DNA of 36,603 bases from an uncultured Bacteroidales bacterium (GTDB lineage Bacteria; Bacteroidota; Bacteroidia; Bacteroidales; Bacteroidaceae): contig CALKIW010000001.1 of the NCBI GenBank assembly GCA_937995875.1, positions 1 to 36,603 of the forward strand. The letters run 5' to 3'. The notes under the pieces are model-generated. The model was not told where the DNA came from. It saw only the letters and a list, made by a program, of their open reading frames with translations, and ran no database searches. The translations under genes were made by a program, and so were the position numbers. Of the stretch, positions 23,830 to 31,156 are shown in pieces (position 1 is the first letter of the stretch; the number at the start of each line of letters is the position of its first letter).

Positions 23830-24724
23830 CTATGATTTCCTGAACACTTTTGCAGCCATGACGTTCGAGCCAATCGGCAATGCCGGTTTTCACCTTAAAC
23901 GTCACCATAGGGTCGATAAAGTTTGCCGTACCTATTTGCACGGCAGTGGCGCCGGCCATCATAAACTCGATGGCATCTTCGGCATTCATAATTCCTCCAA
24001 GTCCAATGACGGGGATTTTCACCGCGTGAGCTACATCCCACACCATACGCACGGCAACGGGTTTCACCGCCGGCCCACTCAGTCCGCCCGTGCGAATACT
24101 CAGCTTGGGTTTGCGACGCTCAATGTCAATCGCCATTCCCATGAGCGTATTGATGAGTGAAACAGAGTCAGCACCCTCTGCCTCGCAGGCTCGCGCAATA
24201 TCCGCAATGTCCGTAACGTTTGGAGAAAGCTTCACAATAAGCGTTTTATGGTACACTCTACGCACTGCCCGCACCACGCTTGCAGCACCCTCGCAACTTA
24301 CACCAAACGACATGCCACCCTCTTTCACGTTAGGGCACGATATGTTAAGTTCGATGGCGGGAATCTTGTCTAAAGCGTCTATCTTGGCTGCACACGCAGC
24401 ATAAGAATCGATAGAGTTCCCGCTGACATTGACGATAATATGCGTAGGAATATTTTTCACTTGAGGATAGATATGCTCGCAAAAGTGATCAGCACCCTTG
24501 TTTTGAAGCCCCACACAGTTAAGCATGCCCGAAGCCGTTTCGGTCATTCGGGGATAATCGTTTCCCTCGCGATGTTCAAGAGTAGTTCCTTTTACAATGA
24601 TACCACCTATTTCGCCCAATGGAACAAGATCGGCAAACTCCAATCCATACCCAAAAGTGCCACTGGCAGTCATTACGGGATTACTGAGTTCTAATTGATT
24701 TATCTTTACATTTAAGTCTACCAT
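23819..24724 (-). CDS. pyrD: Dihydroorotate dehydrogenase, class 1B catalytic subunit
   Basis: A 301-residue FMN enzyme oxidising dihydroorotate to orotate in pyrimidine synthesis. Class 1B is shown by the start (LNVKINQLELSNPVMTASGTFGYG), the NISCPN motif with catalytic Cys130, and the partner pyrK just upstream. Lys45 in GIIVKGTT and GLGGIMNAEDAIEFMMAGATAVQIGTANF toward the C-terminus complete the FMN site. The start overlaps the pyrK end by 7 bases, so translation is coupled. The pair forms the NAD-linked heterotetramer. Confidence 0.96.
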   Translation of the reverse strand: MVDLNVKINQLELSNPVMTASGTFGYGLEFADLVPLGEIGGIIVKGTTLEHREGNDYPRMTETASGMLNCVGLQNKGADHFCEHIYPQVKNIPTHIIVNVSGNSIDSYAACAAKIDALDKIPAIELNISCPNVKEGGMSFGVSCEGAASVVRAVRRVYHKTLIVKLSPNVTDIADIARACEAEGADSVSLINTLMGMAIDIERRKPKLSIRTGGLSGPAVKPVAVRMVWDVAHAVKIPVIGLGGIMNAEDAIEFMMAGATAVQIGTANFIDPMVTFKVKTGIADWLERHGCKSVQEIIGAV

Positions 24725-25491
24725 AACAACTTCTTAATATTAAACACCGGCCCATCCGTACATACACACAAATTTCCTTCTACGGTCTTCTCAACACAGC
24801 AAAGACAAGCACCCAATCCACAGGCCATCAGATTTTCTAATGATGCCTCACATTCTATTTTTTTCTCGCGAGCATAGCGGGCAACCGACTGCATCATAGG
24901 CTTGGGTCCACAAGTCTGAATGAAGTCAAATTGTTCATTCTGAAGAATAGGGTGATCGGTGACATACCCCTTTTCTCCTGCTGTAAAATCTTCTGTTGTG
25001 ACATATACCGGTCCCATTTTCTTAAACAAATCCAGCTCCAACAAATCAGAAGTCGAACGTGCACCCAACAAGAAATGAGGTTGGTTTCCTGACTCAAGAA
25101 GAGTTTGCCCTTGAAATAAAAGCGGTGCAACGCCAACACCTCCACCGACAAGAAGTACCTTCCTTCCATGTAATTTGTCTGCAGTGGTAAAACTGTTGCC
25201 AAGAGGGAAAAGACAGTTCAGCTTATCCCCGACACGCAGTTTGAGCATCTCCTTCGTTCCGGAACCCACAGCCGCAACCAAAAGCCACATCTCGTTTTTA
25301 CGCTTATCGACATAGTTTACCGATATGGGGCGGCGGAGAAAAGTATGGGGCGAATTGTCTACTCGGACCTCAACAAACTGGCCTGGTAACATTTCGGGAA
25401 GTGGGGTGTCTTGAGTAAGTTTCAGTAAAACATGTTTGCTGCTTAGTCTATCAATAGTACTCACGCATAAGTCGTGACAATATTTACTCAT
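24718..25491 (-). CDS. pyrK: Dihydroorotate dehydrogenase electron-transfer subunit
   Basis: A 257-residue FAD and [2Fe-2S] protein that passes electrons from PyrD to NAD+. The FAD-binding RRPISV motif is at about residues 54-59. A GGGVGVAPLLF nucleotide-binding loop follows near residue 117. The C-terminal cluster-binding cysteines are in MACGLGACLCCV and the later LCVCTDGP. Length is normal. It is first in the pyrK-pyrD operon; its presumed 200-nt leader contains a tandem repeat array. The start at 25491 (MSKYCHDLCVSTIDRLSS) is plausible, with no competing ATG nearby. Confidence 0.95.
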   Translation of the reverse strand: MSKYCHDLCVSTIDRLSSKHVLLKLTQDTPLPEMLPGQFVEVRVDNSPHTFLRRPISVNYVDKRKNEMWLLVAAVGSGTKEMLKLRVGDKLNCLFPLGNSFTTADKLHGRKVLLVGGGVGVAPLLFQGQTLLESGNQPHFLLGARSTSDLLELDLFKKMGPVYVTTEDFTAGEKGYVTDHPILQNEQFDFIQTCGPKPMMQSVARYAREKKIECEASLENLMACGLGACLCCVEKTVEGNLCVCTDGPVFNIKKLLW

Positions 25492-25510
25492 AAATGCTTC
25501 TCTTTGATAA

Positions 25511-25696
25511 ATTAACTTCTACATATATAATATATTGATTACCTACACATGGTAAATCAACCTCCTGCATTTAACTGATAAATTACCTGCACATAAAAGA
25601 TAATGTATCTGCATACGATAAATCAATTACCTGCACATGATAGATAATGTATCTGCATACGATAAATCAATTACCTCTACATGATATATTATTACG
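25511..25696. repeat. 22/44-bp tandem array in the pyrK leader
   Basis: ATTACC recurs at 25538, 25582, 25626 and 25670, exactly 44 bases apart. The full units at 25582 and 25626 agree at 42 of 44 positions; the one at 25538 is more diverged and the last is partial. Each 44-mer is two related 22-mers: one opens ATTACCTGCACATGATAGAT and the other TGTATCTGCATACGATAAAT. A further degenerate copy starts at 25511 (ATTAACTTCTACAT). The array lies between a -7 box and the pyrK start, so it would be transcribed as leader RNA. Confidence 0.85.
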
Positions 25697-25698
25697 CG

Positions 25699-25706
25699 CA
25701 AAGATA
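25699..25706 (-). promoter_or_regulatory. -7 promoter box for pyrK-pyrD
   Basis: The minus strand reads TATCTTTG, matching TAnnTTTG. It is the only good box between the XRE gene and pyrK, and it predicts a leader of about 200 nt that spans the repeat array. No good -33 box. Confidence 0.5.
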
Positions 25707-25745
25707 GTCATTTTTTGGTCACGAATCATAGATAATCAGAAATAA

Positions 25746-26210
25746 TTACCGTTTGGGCAAAAACGTCTCCCAGGTCTGATCATCATAAAATATACGAATC
25801 TCTGTTATCTTTCGTTCTGGTTTGTCAATATATTTGACCAATGTTTTCTCTACATTTGGAGTAGATTTCCCAGCATCGGGCTGATACGGACCGGCGGGAG
25901 TGCTAAAAAGAGAAGGAGAGGATGGATTAGTTTGAATATCTAATAATGAAGATGATTCTCCAGAGTTCACACCTTGATTCTGTTTTGATTCTCGATTATC
26001 ATCTGTGTACATAGGTCCTGTCCCAAACATAATCCATTCAACGGAAATATTTGGTAAACATTCATGGATGGATTCAATCATTTGAAGAGTCGGCCTGGTA
26101 CGCTCATTAAAGACGCCACTCAGTGAACCCTCAGAAATTCCCGTAAACAGAGCAAACTCTTTTTGGGACATTTGCCGATCCTCCATTATCATCTTAATTC
26201 GATCTTTCAT
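25746..26210 (-). CDS. XRE-family helix-turn-helix transcriptional regulator
   Basis: A 154-residue DNA-binding protein. Residues 1-60 form a Cro/CI-type HTH (RIKMIMEDRQMSQKEFALFTGISEGSLSGVF, with recognition helix ISEGSLSGVFNERTRPT). Residues about 70-125 are Ser/Pro/Asn-rich and look unstructured; a short conserved-looking end follows (ITEIRIFYDDQTWETFLPK). Bacteroidales chromosomes carry many such proteins of unknown target. It has a complete promoter of its own, and inverted repeats of TTTACAAA/TTTGTAAA lie on and above it, consistent with self-regulation. Whether it also acts on pyrKD downstream is unknown. Confidence 0.88.
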   Translation of the reverse strand: MKDRIKMIMEDRQMSQKEFALFTGISEGSLSGVFNERTRPTLQMIESIHECLPNISVEWIMFGTGPMYTDDNRESKQNQGVNSGESSSLLDIQTNPSSPSLFSTPAGPYQPDAGKSTPNVEKTLVKYIDKPERKITEIRIFYDDQTWETFLPKR

Positions 26211-26272
26211 ATCGCTGCATTGGGGTTATAACTGCTTCATAAAGCATTCTTTTCATTCAAGTCTCTAATTTG

Positions 26273-26304
26273 CAAAGTTAAAACATTAAATTTGAATTTA
26301 CAAA
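26273..26304 (-). promoter_or_regulatory. Promoter of the XRE regulator gene
   Basis: On the minus strand TTTG (26301-26304) precedes TAACTTTG (26273-26280) by exactly 20 nt, the textbook Bacteroidetes layout. The predicted start is about 55 nt before the ATG. Confidence 0.75.
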
Positions 26305-26307
26305 TTT
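26295..26307. promoter_or_regulatory. Candidate operator overlapping the XRE -33 box
   Basis: AATTTACAAATTT lies over the -33 box. It shares TTTACAAA with the inverted repeat at 26375-26404, so a protein bound here could block the promoter. Confidence 0.4.
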
Positions 26308-26374
26308 ATCAGACTCGATTTAAAATCTAAAAATGTTAATTTTCAATCTAAAATAACAGGGATGGTGTCGCTAT

Positions 26375-26404
26375 ATTTACAAATTCGTATTTAAGTTTGT
26401 AAAT
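26375..26404. promoter_or_regulatory. Candidate operator: 9-bp inverted repeat
   Basis: ATTTACAAA (26375-26383) and TTTGTAAAT (26396-26404) are perfect inverted copies with a 12-bp spacer, about 70 bp above the XRE promoter. A related half-site, CAAATTTACAT, is at 26420-26430. The spacing of about two helical turns between arm centres suits a dimeric HTH protein. Confidence 0.45.
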
Positions 26405-26430
26405 ACAAATCAATTCTTTCAAATTTACAT

Positions 26431-26929
26431 CAAACATATAGTGTATCTAAATCATATAATTACTTGGTATTCAATAGTATAATTCCTGTACTATCAGTCT
26501 TTTTACGCATATATACAGCTAACTTCCCACTTATATGGCATATTCTTTATTATTTACTTTGAGATAATGTTATAAACTACTGGTTTATAGATAAATACAT
26601 ATCCTGTTTGCTTTATACATACATATAATTAACATTGTCGAAGCGGTGTTATTTGTATTTTAAAACTCAAATTCACAACCTTAGAGAAGGAATGTTTAAT
26701 ATCCTAAAGGCCATCTGTATTTTAATTTATAAATCTTTGTTGTTGGTTTACATTGTTGAATTTGGCTTTTTAAATAATAATAAAGGTTAAACGCAGGCAG
26801 GAGGCAATTTAAACTACTCATAAATTGATAATTTTCAAGAATTGCAGGCAAGTGCCTATGTAGTTTAAAATAAGCGAAAATTAAGCCTATTAAAAACTTG
26901 TAACTTCCCTATTACAACAGAGTTAAGCC
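26431..26929. other. AT-rich gene-free gap upstream of the XRE gene
   Basis: About 500 bases with no open frame of note. The right part has an inverted repeat, TTTAAACTAC (26808-26817) and GTAGTTTAAA (26860-26869), enclosing a smaller hairpin AGGC/GCCT (26845-26856) and flanked by two GCAGGCA copies (26793, 26844). This could be a structured RNA, but no promoter box was found in front of it. Confidence 0.4.
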
Positions 26930-26955
26930 TAAAAAAGCGCTCCATAGGAACGCTT
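26930..26955 (-). terminator. holA terminator
   Basis: AAGCG-c-TCC and GGA-a-CGCTT form a hairpin with an ATA loop. On the minus strand the stem is followed by a run of six T. It lies about 58 bases past the holA stop. Confidence 0.8.
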
Positions 26956-27012
26956 ATTATAGAATAATTTAAGAATGTTTTGAGAGAAATTAAGGATGTT
27001 TTTGCTGTTATT

Positions 27013-28041
27013 TTAGTGAAAAATGAAGAAAATTAGTTCCTTCATCAAGTCTCCTGCAGCTGTATTTGGGTTATCTAAGCCTTTACTTTTAGTATCCGTC
27101 TCTCTAATCTTCTCTAAAATCTGAAATGTTTTCTTTCCGGAATAATTTCTCATTCCTGTCATATAGTCTATGGCCCCCCACTCGCTTCTCAATCCCAAAT
27201 AATCTGCAACACTTTTTTTATCTCCTCTATTTGGAGCATAATAGGCAATCATTAAATTTTGGAAGAAATTAAAGAGCAATGGCAAGAAAGAATAAACAGA
27301 GCCCGCTTTAGGATTACTGTCAAAATATTTGATTATTTGATTTGCCTTGAAAATATTTCTATTCACAATAGCACTTCTCAATTCGAAAGCATTGAACTCC
27401 TTGCTTACTCCAATGTTACTTTCAACCATTTCCGGTGTAACACGACGGTCGTTTTCCGGAAGGGCAATGAGAAGTTTGTCTAATTCAGACTGCAAACGAT
27501 TCAAATCCGACCCAATACTGTCGGCTATCATACTTGCACTCTTGTCATCTATATTAACTTTCCGCTTTGCCAAATACTTTTGTATATGTCCGTGCAGCTG
27601 CCAATCCTTTAGTTTTTTACTTTCGAAAACAATTCCCACGCGCTCGACCGCAGCTATAAATTTAGTACGACGATTAATTGTTCCATTCTTATAACAAATG
27701 ACAAGAATGGTGTTCGGCTGTGGGTTCTCAGCATATTTTTCCAACTTGTCAAACGACCTCATAGCCTGCGCCTCCTTTACGATAATCACTTTACGTGGCG
27801 CCATCATCGGATATTGCATTGCCATATCAGCCACTTGAGCAGCATTAATATCAGCACCGAACACCACTGTTTGGTCGAAAGCCTGCTGGTCCGGACTTAA
27901 AACATGGCTCTGAATATAGTCGCTGATTTGGTCAATATAGTATGATTCGTCACCCATCAGTATATAAATAGGTGAAAACTGACCTGCCTTCAGATTGCGC
28001 ATAACGGCATCATAGGTGAGCGTAGGTTTCTTTTCTGGCAT
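27013..28041 (-). CDS. holA: DNA polymerase III, delta subunit
   Basis: A 342-residue clamp-loader subunit that opens the beta sliding clamp. The start region (LTYDAVMRNLKAGQFSPIYILMGDESYYIDQISDYI) matches the family's typical N-terminus, and the three-domain delta layout runs through the C-terminal collar helices. No Walker A motif is expected or seen. The frame opens at a GTG at 28074, but the ATG at 28041 (MPEKKPTLTYDAV) is preferred since the upstream eleven codons overlap a promoter palindrome. Transcription likely starts near 28101 within that palindrome, which it shares with the divergent nuclease-like gene. A terminator follows. Confidence 0.92.
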   Translation of the reverse strand: MPEKKPTLTYDAVMRNLKAGQFSPIYILMGDESYYIDQISDYIQSHVLSPDQQAFDQTVVFGADINAAQVADMAMQYPMMAPRKVIIVKEAQAMRSFDKLEKYAENPQPNTILVICYKNGTINRRTKFIAAVERVGIVFESKKLKDWQLHGHIQKYLAKRKVNIDDKSASMIADSIGSDLNRLQSELDKLLIALPENDRRVTPEMVESNIGVSKEFNAFELRSAIVNRNIFKANQIIKYFDSNPKAGSVYSFLPLLFNFFQNLMIAYYAPNRGDKKSVADYLGLRSEWGAIDYMTGMRNYSGKKTFQILEKIRETDTKSKGLDNPNTAAGDLMKELIFFIFH

Positions 28042-28073
28042 ATATTTTTTAATTGTACTCCTAATTCTCAACA

Positions 28074-28123
28074 CATTTTATTATCTTTGCATCATTGAGA
28101 ATCCATGCAAAGATAATAAAATG
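28074..28123. promoter_or_regulatory. Symmetric divergent promoter: perfect 19-bp inverted repeat
   Basis: The arm CATTTTATTATCTTTGCAT (28074-28092) recurs in perfect inverted form at 28105-28123, with a 12-bp spacer. Each arm holds TATCTTTG, a TAnnTTTG -7 box: plus strand 28082-28089, minus strand 28108-28115. The boxes point at each other, so starts predicted about 7 nt beyond each lie near 28096 (+) and 28101 (-), and the two transcripts would overlap at their 5' ends. The right arm ends with the ATG of the plus-strand gene. Confidence 0.7.
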
Positions 28124-28570
28124 ATTCCATTAAACCTACCCTCTTTTGATATAAAATTACAAGGTACGCGCGAGCATCCACGCATCTTCGACATCCTACG
28201 GAGACGCTATGTTGCACTCACGCCAGAGGAATGGGTGCGCCAAAGTTTCATCCATTATCTTATCAACCACCTTGGATATCCCTCCACCCTTCTTGCTAAC
28301 GAGATAAGCCTGAAGGTTGGGCAAAAGCAGCTGCGTGCCGACAGTGTGCTGTACAACCAATCACTTCAACCTCGAATGATTATAGAATATAAGGCACCAA
28401 ATATTGAGATAACCCAAAAGGTATTCGACCAAATTTCAGCATATAATCTTTTGCTGCATGCCGACTATCTTGTTGTATCCAACGGCATCAATCATTATTG
28501 TTGCAAGATGGATTATGACGGTAAAAAATATTTATTTATTGACCATATTCCAAGATACGAAGAAATTTGA
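28121..28570 (+). CDS. Stand-alone HsdR N-terminal-like (PD-(D/E)XK) domain protein
   Basis: A 149-residue protein matching the type I restriction enzyme R N-terminal domain. The nuclease core is visible: Asp74 in QLRADSVLY, then Glu89-x-Lys91 in MIIEYKAPN, with the DQISAYNLLLHADYLVVSNG helix-strand that follows in this family. No helicase or methylase gene is nearby, so this is not a restriction system. The start is the ATG at 28121, because the upstream frame runs through the promoter. Such short proteins are common in Bacteroidetes beside holA; the role is unknown, and a link to DNA replication or repair is only inferred. Confidence 0.82.
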   Translation: MIPLNLPSFDIKLQGTREHPRIFDILRRRYVALTPEEWVRQSFIHYLINHLGYPSTLLANEISLKVGQKQLRADSVLYNQSLQPRMIIEYKAPNIEITQKVFDQISAYNLLLHADYLVVSNGINHYCCKMDYDGKKYLFIDHIPRYEEI

Positions 28571-28623
28571 CATTATTACCTTTTTATAAATGGTTTTAAT
28601 CTACGCCGTCCCCCATTTTATAC

Positions 28624-28663
28624 AGCAGCGGGCCACACTCTGAATGGAGTGTGGCCCGCTGCT
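28624..28663. terminator. Long hairpin between convergent genes
   Basis: AGCAGCGGGCCACACTC and GAGTGTGGCCCGCTGCT form a perfect 17-bp GC-rich stem with a 6-nt loop. It sits between two convergent genes. The downstream T content is modest on either strand. Confidence 0.75.
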
Positions 28664-28711
28664 CATATTAAGAAATATCCGTCTGATATTTTACAAAATC
28701 ATAAAAGAATA

Positions 28712-28921
28712 TTAATCCACAGCATTATAACCCTTCGTGCTATTATCGAGCAAAATATCTCTCAGGCTCAATTCAACATATTCACCGCCTTGATGCGCTG
28801 TTGGATCCGGATGATGAGGAACATCCTCCTCGTAATTAAATCCCCTGTAATTCAACTCTCCTACTCCCCACAATATCATTGCAGCTGCAAGAAACACAAG
28901 AAAAGCTATAGCTATATTCAT
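28712..28921 (-). CDS. Small single-pass membrane protein, unknown function
   Basis: A 69-residue protein with one N-terminal membrane helix (about residues 3-22, IAIAFLVFLAAAMILWGVGE) and an acidic tail (YRGFNYEEDVPHHPDPTAH...). I know no family for it. It is taken as real because a TAATTTTG promoter box stands about 30 bases upstream on the same strand, its stop faces a strong hairpin, and the composition is natural for a small membrane protein. It lies alone between a convergent nuclease-like gene and the divergent J-protein gene. Confidence 0.6.
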   Translation of the reverse strand: MNIAIAFLVFLAAAMILWGVGELNYRGFNYEEDVPHHPDPTAHQGGEYVELSLRDILLDNSTKGYNAVD

Positions 28922-28952
28922 AATGTATGCGTATTAAATTTGTTATTTATTG

Positions 28953-28960
28953 CAAAATTA
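28953..28960 (-). promoter_or_regulatory. -7 promoter box for the small membrane protein gene
   Basis: The minus strand reads TAATTTTG (TAnnTTTG), 32 bases before the ATG at 28921. Confidence 0.5.
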
Positions 28961-29003
28961 GCAAATTTCCAGCAAAAAGAGAACTATGCTGGGACTATTT
29001 TAC

Positions 29004-29011
29004 TACATTTG
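29004..29011 (+). promoter_or_regulatory. Possible -7 box upstream of the J-protein gene
   Basis: TACATTTG matches TAnnTTTG, but it is about 280 bases before the ATG at 29290. An 85-codon frame in this leader (29045-29302) looks non-coding. No closer box was found. Confidence 0.35.
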
Positions 29012-29289
29012 CAAAAAGCATGTATGCAAAACAAATAAAAATTTGTGCCAACAACCGTAGTTCCTCATTCCATGCCGCCAATTAAAAGGTTTGAAAACCC
29101 ACATTCATCACCAAACACACCCATTTTGGTTTTTGGCAGGAAATTTGTAGTATGTACCGCATATTATTTATACTGTAGAGGCATTGTGTACTTTCCCCAT
29201 GCAAGCCTTCAAGAGGTTTTTCCTGAAGAAAAGATTCCTCTCTCGCCTCTGCACGGCACGGTTGCCACATTATATAAAAATAGACTATT

Positions 29290-30108
29290 ATGGCCAAATT
29301 AGGTAAATGGATTGGTGGTGTTCTTGGATTTATCGTTACTGGAAGTCCTCTCGGCGCATTCGCAGGTTACGCCTTAGGATCATTGTTCGACTCCGAAACA
29401 GACTCCGATAATGTTAATTACAACGAAGGGTTTAACAGTAACAACGGTTTTTCTCAACGCCAATACGGCTATCAACAAAACCGTTTTTACAGTGGCCAGC
29501 GCAACGACTTTCTTTTCTCGTTGCTGGTTTTAGCCTCATACATCATCCGTGCTGACAGCAGGGTAATGCATTCCGAGATGAATCTCATGCGTCAATGGCT
29601 TCGCACCAATTTTGGAGAAAGTGGCGTTACAGAGGGCGAACAGATATTGCTCAAGCTCTTTGAACAGCAAAAAACATTAGGCGTCACAGAATATCGCAGT
29701 GCCGTGATGAGTAGCTGTGTACAGATCAGACAGCATATGTCATACGAGCAACGCCTGCAACTTCTCGACTTTCTCGTTTTGCTTGCACAGGCCGATGGCT
29801 CAGTGGTTGCAGCCGAAATCAACGCCCTACGCGAGTGCACTCTACAGCTCGGACTTAGCGAAGCCGTCCTCAACTCCATGCTCAACCTTCAGGATGCCGG
29901 CACAAGCCTCGATGCAGCCTACAAAGTATTGGGAATATCTCCATCTGCCTCCGACCGGGAAGTAAAGGCTGCCTATCGCAAACTTGCCCTGCAACACCAC
30001 CCTGATAAAGTTTCTGCACTTGGGGAAGACGTGCGCAAGGCTGCCGAGAAGAAATTTCAAGAGATTAATGCCGCCAAAGAAACGGTTTGGAAAGCACGTG
30101 GATTATAA
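29290..30108 (+). CDS. DjlA-like protein: TerB domain plus C-terminal J domain
   Basis: A 272-residue co-chaperone-type protein. The N-terminus (LGKWIGGVLGFIVTGSPLGAFAGYALGSLFD) is a glycine-rich hydrophobic helix that may anchor it in the inner membrane, as in DjlA. Residues about 75-195 form a TerB/DjlA-type helical domain (SLLVLASYIIRADSRVMHSEMNLMRQWL; AQADGSVVAAEINALRECT). Residues about 210-270 are a J domain with HHPDKV, which stimulates DnaK. The layout is that of DjlA, so that name is fair, but orthology is not proven. It stands alone and ends before a bidirectional terminator. Confidence 0.9.
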   Translation: MAKLGKWIGGVLGFIVTGSPLGAFAGYALGSLFDSETDSDNVNYNEGFNSNNGFSQRQYGYQQNRFYSGQRNDFLFSLLVLASYIIRADSRVMHSEMNLMRQWLRTNFGESGVTEGEQILLKLFEQQKTLGVTEYRSAVMSSCVQIRQHMSYEQRLQLLDFLVLLAQADGSVVAAEINALRECTLQLGLSEAVLNSMLNLQDAGTSLDAAYKVLGISPSASDREVKAAYRKLALQHHPDKVSALGEDVRKAAEKKFQEINAAKETVWKARGL

Positions 30109-30123
30109 TCCCCACCCCCTATC

Positions 30124-30217
30124 ACATTATCCATATACAACGAAAAACTTGTTACGGGGGTCAGGCCCACTTTGCGGATACGGATTACCACATTATCTAT
30201 ACACAACCAAAAACTCC
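30124..30217. repeat. Imperfect direct repeat of about 27 bp
   Basis: CACATTATCCATATACAACG (then AAAAACT) at 30124 is repeated as CACATTATCTATACACAACC (then AAAAACT) at 30189, 65 bases away. The second copy supplies the left arm of the terminator stem. Confidence 0.45.
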
Positions 30218-30257
30218 TCGCCATTCTGTTTCTGAACGACGAGGAGTTTTTGGTTGT
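30203..30257. terminator. Bidirectional terminator between J-protein and zinc-ribbon genes
   Basis: ACAACCAAAAACTCCTCG (30203-30220) and its perfect inverse CGAGGAGTTTTTGGTTGT (30240-30257) form an 18-bp stem with a 19-nt loop between two convergent genes. Confidence 0.8.
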
Positions 30258-30288
30258 ATATCCTCACATAGCCTTACGGGCTATTATT

Positions 30289-31134
30289 TTACTCTTCGTT
30301 TGAGGCTTCTTCCTTTTCGTCGGCCTTTTTCGTGCGGCGCGTTGTACGCTTACGCTTTGGCTTCTTCTCCTCAACCTTCTCAGGCTTTATACCGGCCAAT
30401 TCCGGGTCAATAAGAATACGACCGCAATATTCGCACACAATAATCTTCTTGTGCATTTTAATATCAAGCTGACGCTGTGGCGGAATCTTATTGAAACATC
30501 CACCGCACGCATCACGTTGTACATACACCAATCCCAAACCGTTACGCGCTCCCTTGCGAATACGTTTGAAGCTGTCAAGCAAGCGAGGCTCGATCTTCGT
30601 TTCCAAGTCCTTAACCTCAGCCTTCAACCGATCTTCTTCCTCGCGAGTTTCCTGCATAATTTCTGCCAGTTCTTCACGCTTATGGTCCAAATCTTTCTGA
30701 CGCTCAGTGATAATTTCCTTCGTTTGAGCTAAATCCTCCTGACGTTCTGCAACTTTTACCGTTGCCTCTTTAATCTTTTTGTTGCAAAGCTGAATTTCCA
30801 GAGTCTGAAACTCTATTTCTTTACTCAGTGTGTCATACTCACGATTGTTTCTCACTTCGTCCAACTGAGACTTATAGCGCTCCACACTCGCCTGCGCCGT
30901 TTCAATCTCATTGCGTTTCTGCGCAATGGCCGAACGGAAGTCCTCAATGTCACTCTCAATCTTGCTGAAACGAGTAGTCAGTCCTTCAATTTCATCTTCA
31001 AGGTCTTGCACCTCCAACGGGAGTTCTCCGCGCAGAGCGCGCTTCTCGTCTATTGCCGACAAGGCTGTCTGCAACTTATAGAGCGCAGACAGTTTATCTT
31101 CGACAGACAATTCTTTAGGGTCTTTCTTTGCCAT
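30289..31134 (-). CDS. Coiled-coil protein with C4 zinc ribbon
   Basis: A 281-residue cytosolic protein of the DUF164/CT398-like type. Residues about 10-185 are a long charged coiled coil (heptads rich in Glu, Lys and Leu). A C4 zinc ribbon follows: CGGC near residues 210-213 and CEYC near 234-237. The last 30 residues are a Lys/Glu-rich low-complexity tail. Homologues in other phyla interact with flagellar or regulatory proteins, but no such partners are present here and the function in Bacteroidetes is unknown. It is 22 bp downstream of the Nif3-like gene, with which it forms a conserved two-gene operon. Confidence 0.9.
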   Translation of the reverse strand: MAKKDPKELSVEDKLSALYKLQTALSAIDEKRALRGELPLEVQDLEDEIEGLTTRFSKIESDIEDFRSAIAQKRNEIETAQASVERYKSQLDEVRNNREYDTLSKEIEFQTLEIQLCNKKIKEATVKVAERQEDLAQTKEIITERQKDLDHKREELAEIMQETREEEDRLKAEVKDLETKIEPRLLDSFKRIRKGARNGLGLVYVQRDACGGCFNKIPPQRQLDIKMHKKIIVCEYCGRILIDPELAGIKPEKVEEKKPKRKRTTRRTKKADEKEEASNEE

Positions 31135-31156
31135 AATATTATAATGTATTTAAAAA

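Noticed and set aside
25511..25696. The 44-bp repeats as a CRISPR array
   Set aside because: Units are contiguous with no unique spacers between identical repeats, each is built of two related 22-mers, and no cas gene is present.
28074..28123. The holA inverted repeat as an invertible promoter switch
   Set aside because: Only 12 bp lie between the arms, far too short for the site-specific inversions known in Bacteroides, and no recombinase gene is nearby.
28121..28570. A type I restriction-modification system around the HsdR N-terminal-like protein
   Set aside because: Only the short N-terminal nuclease-like domain is present; no helicase motor, methylase or specificity gene is in the window.
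29045..29302. An 85-codon frame before the J-protein gene
   Set aside because: It overlaps the J-protein start in another frame and its product has no recognisable feature; more likely untranslated leader.
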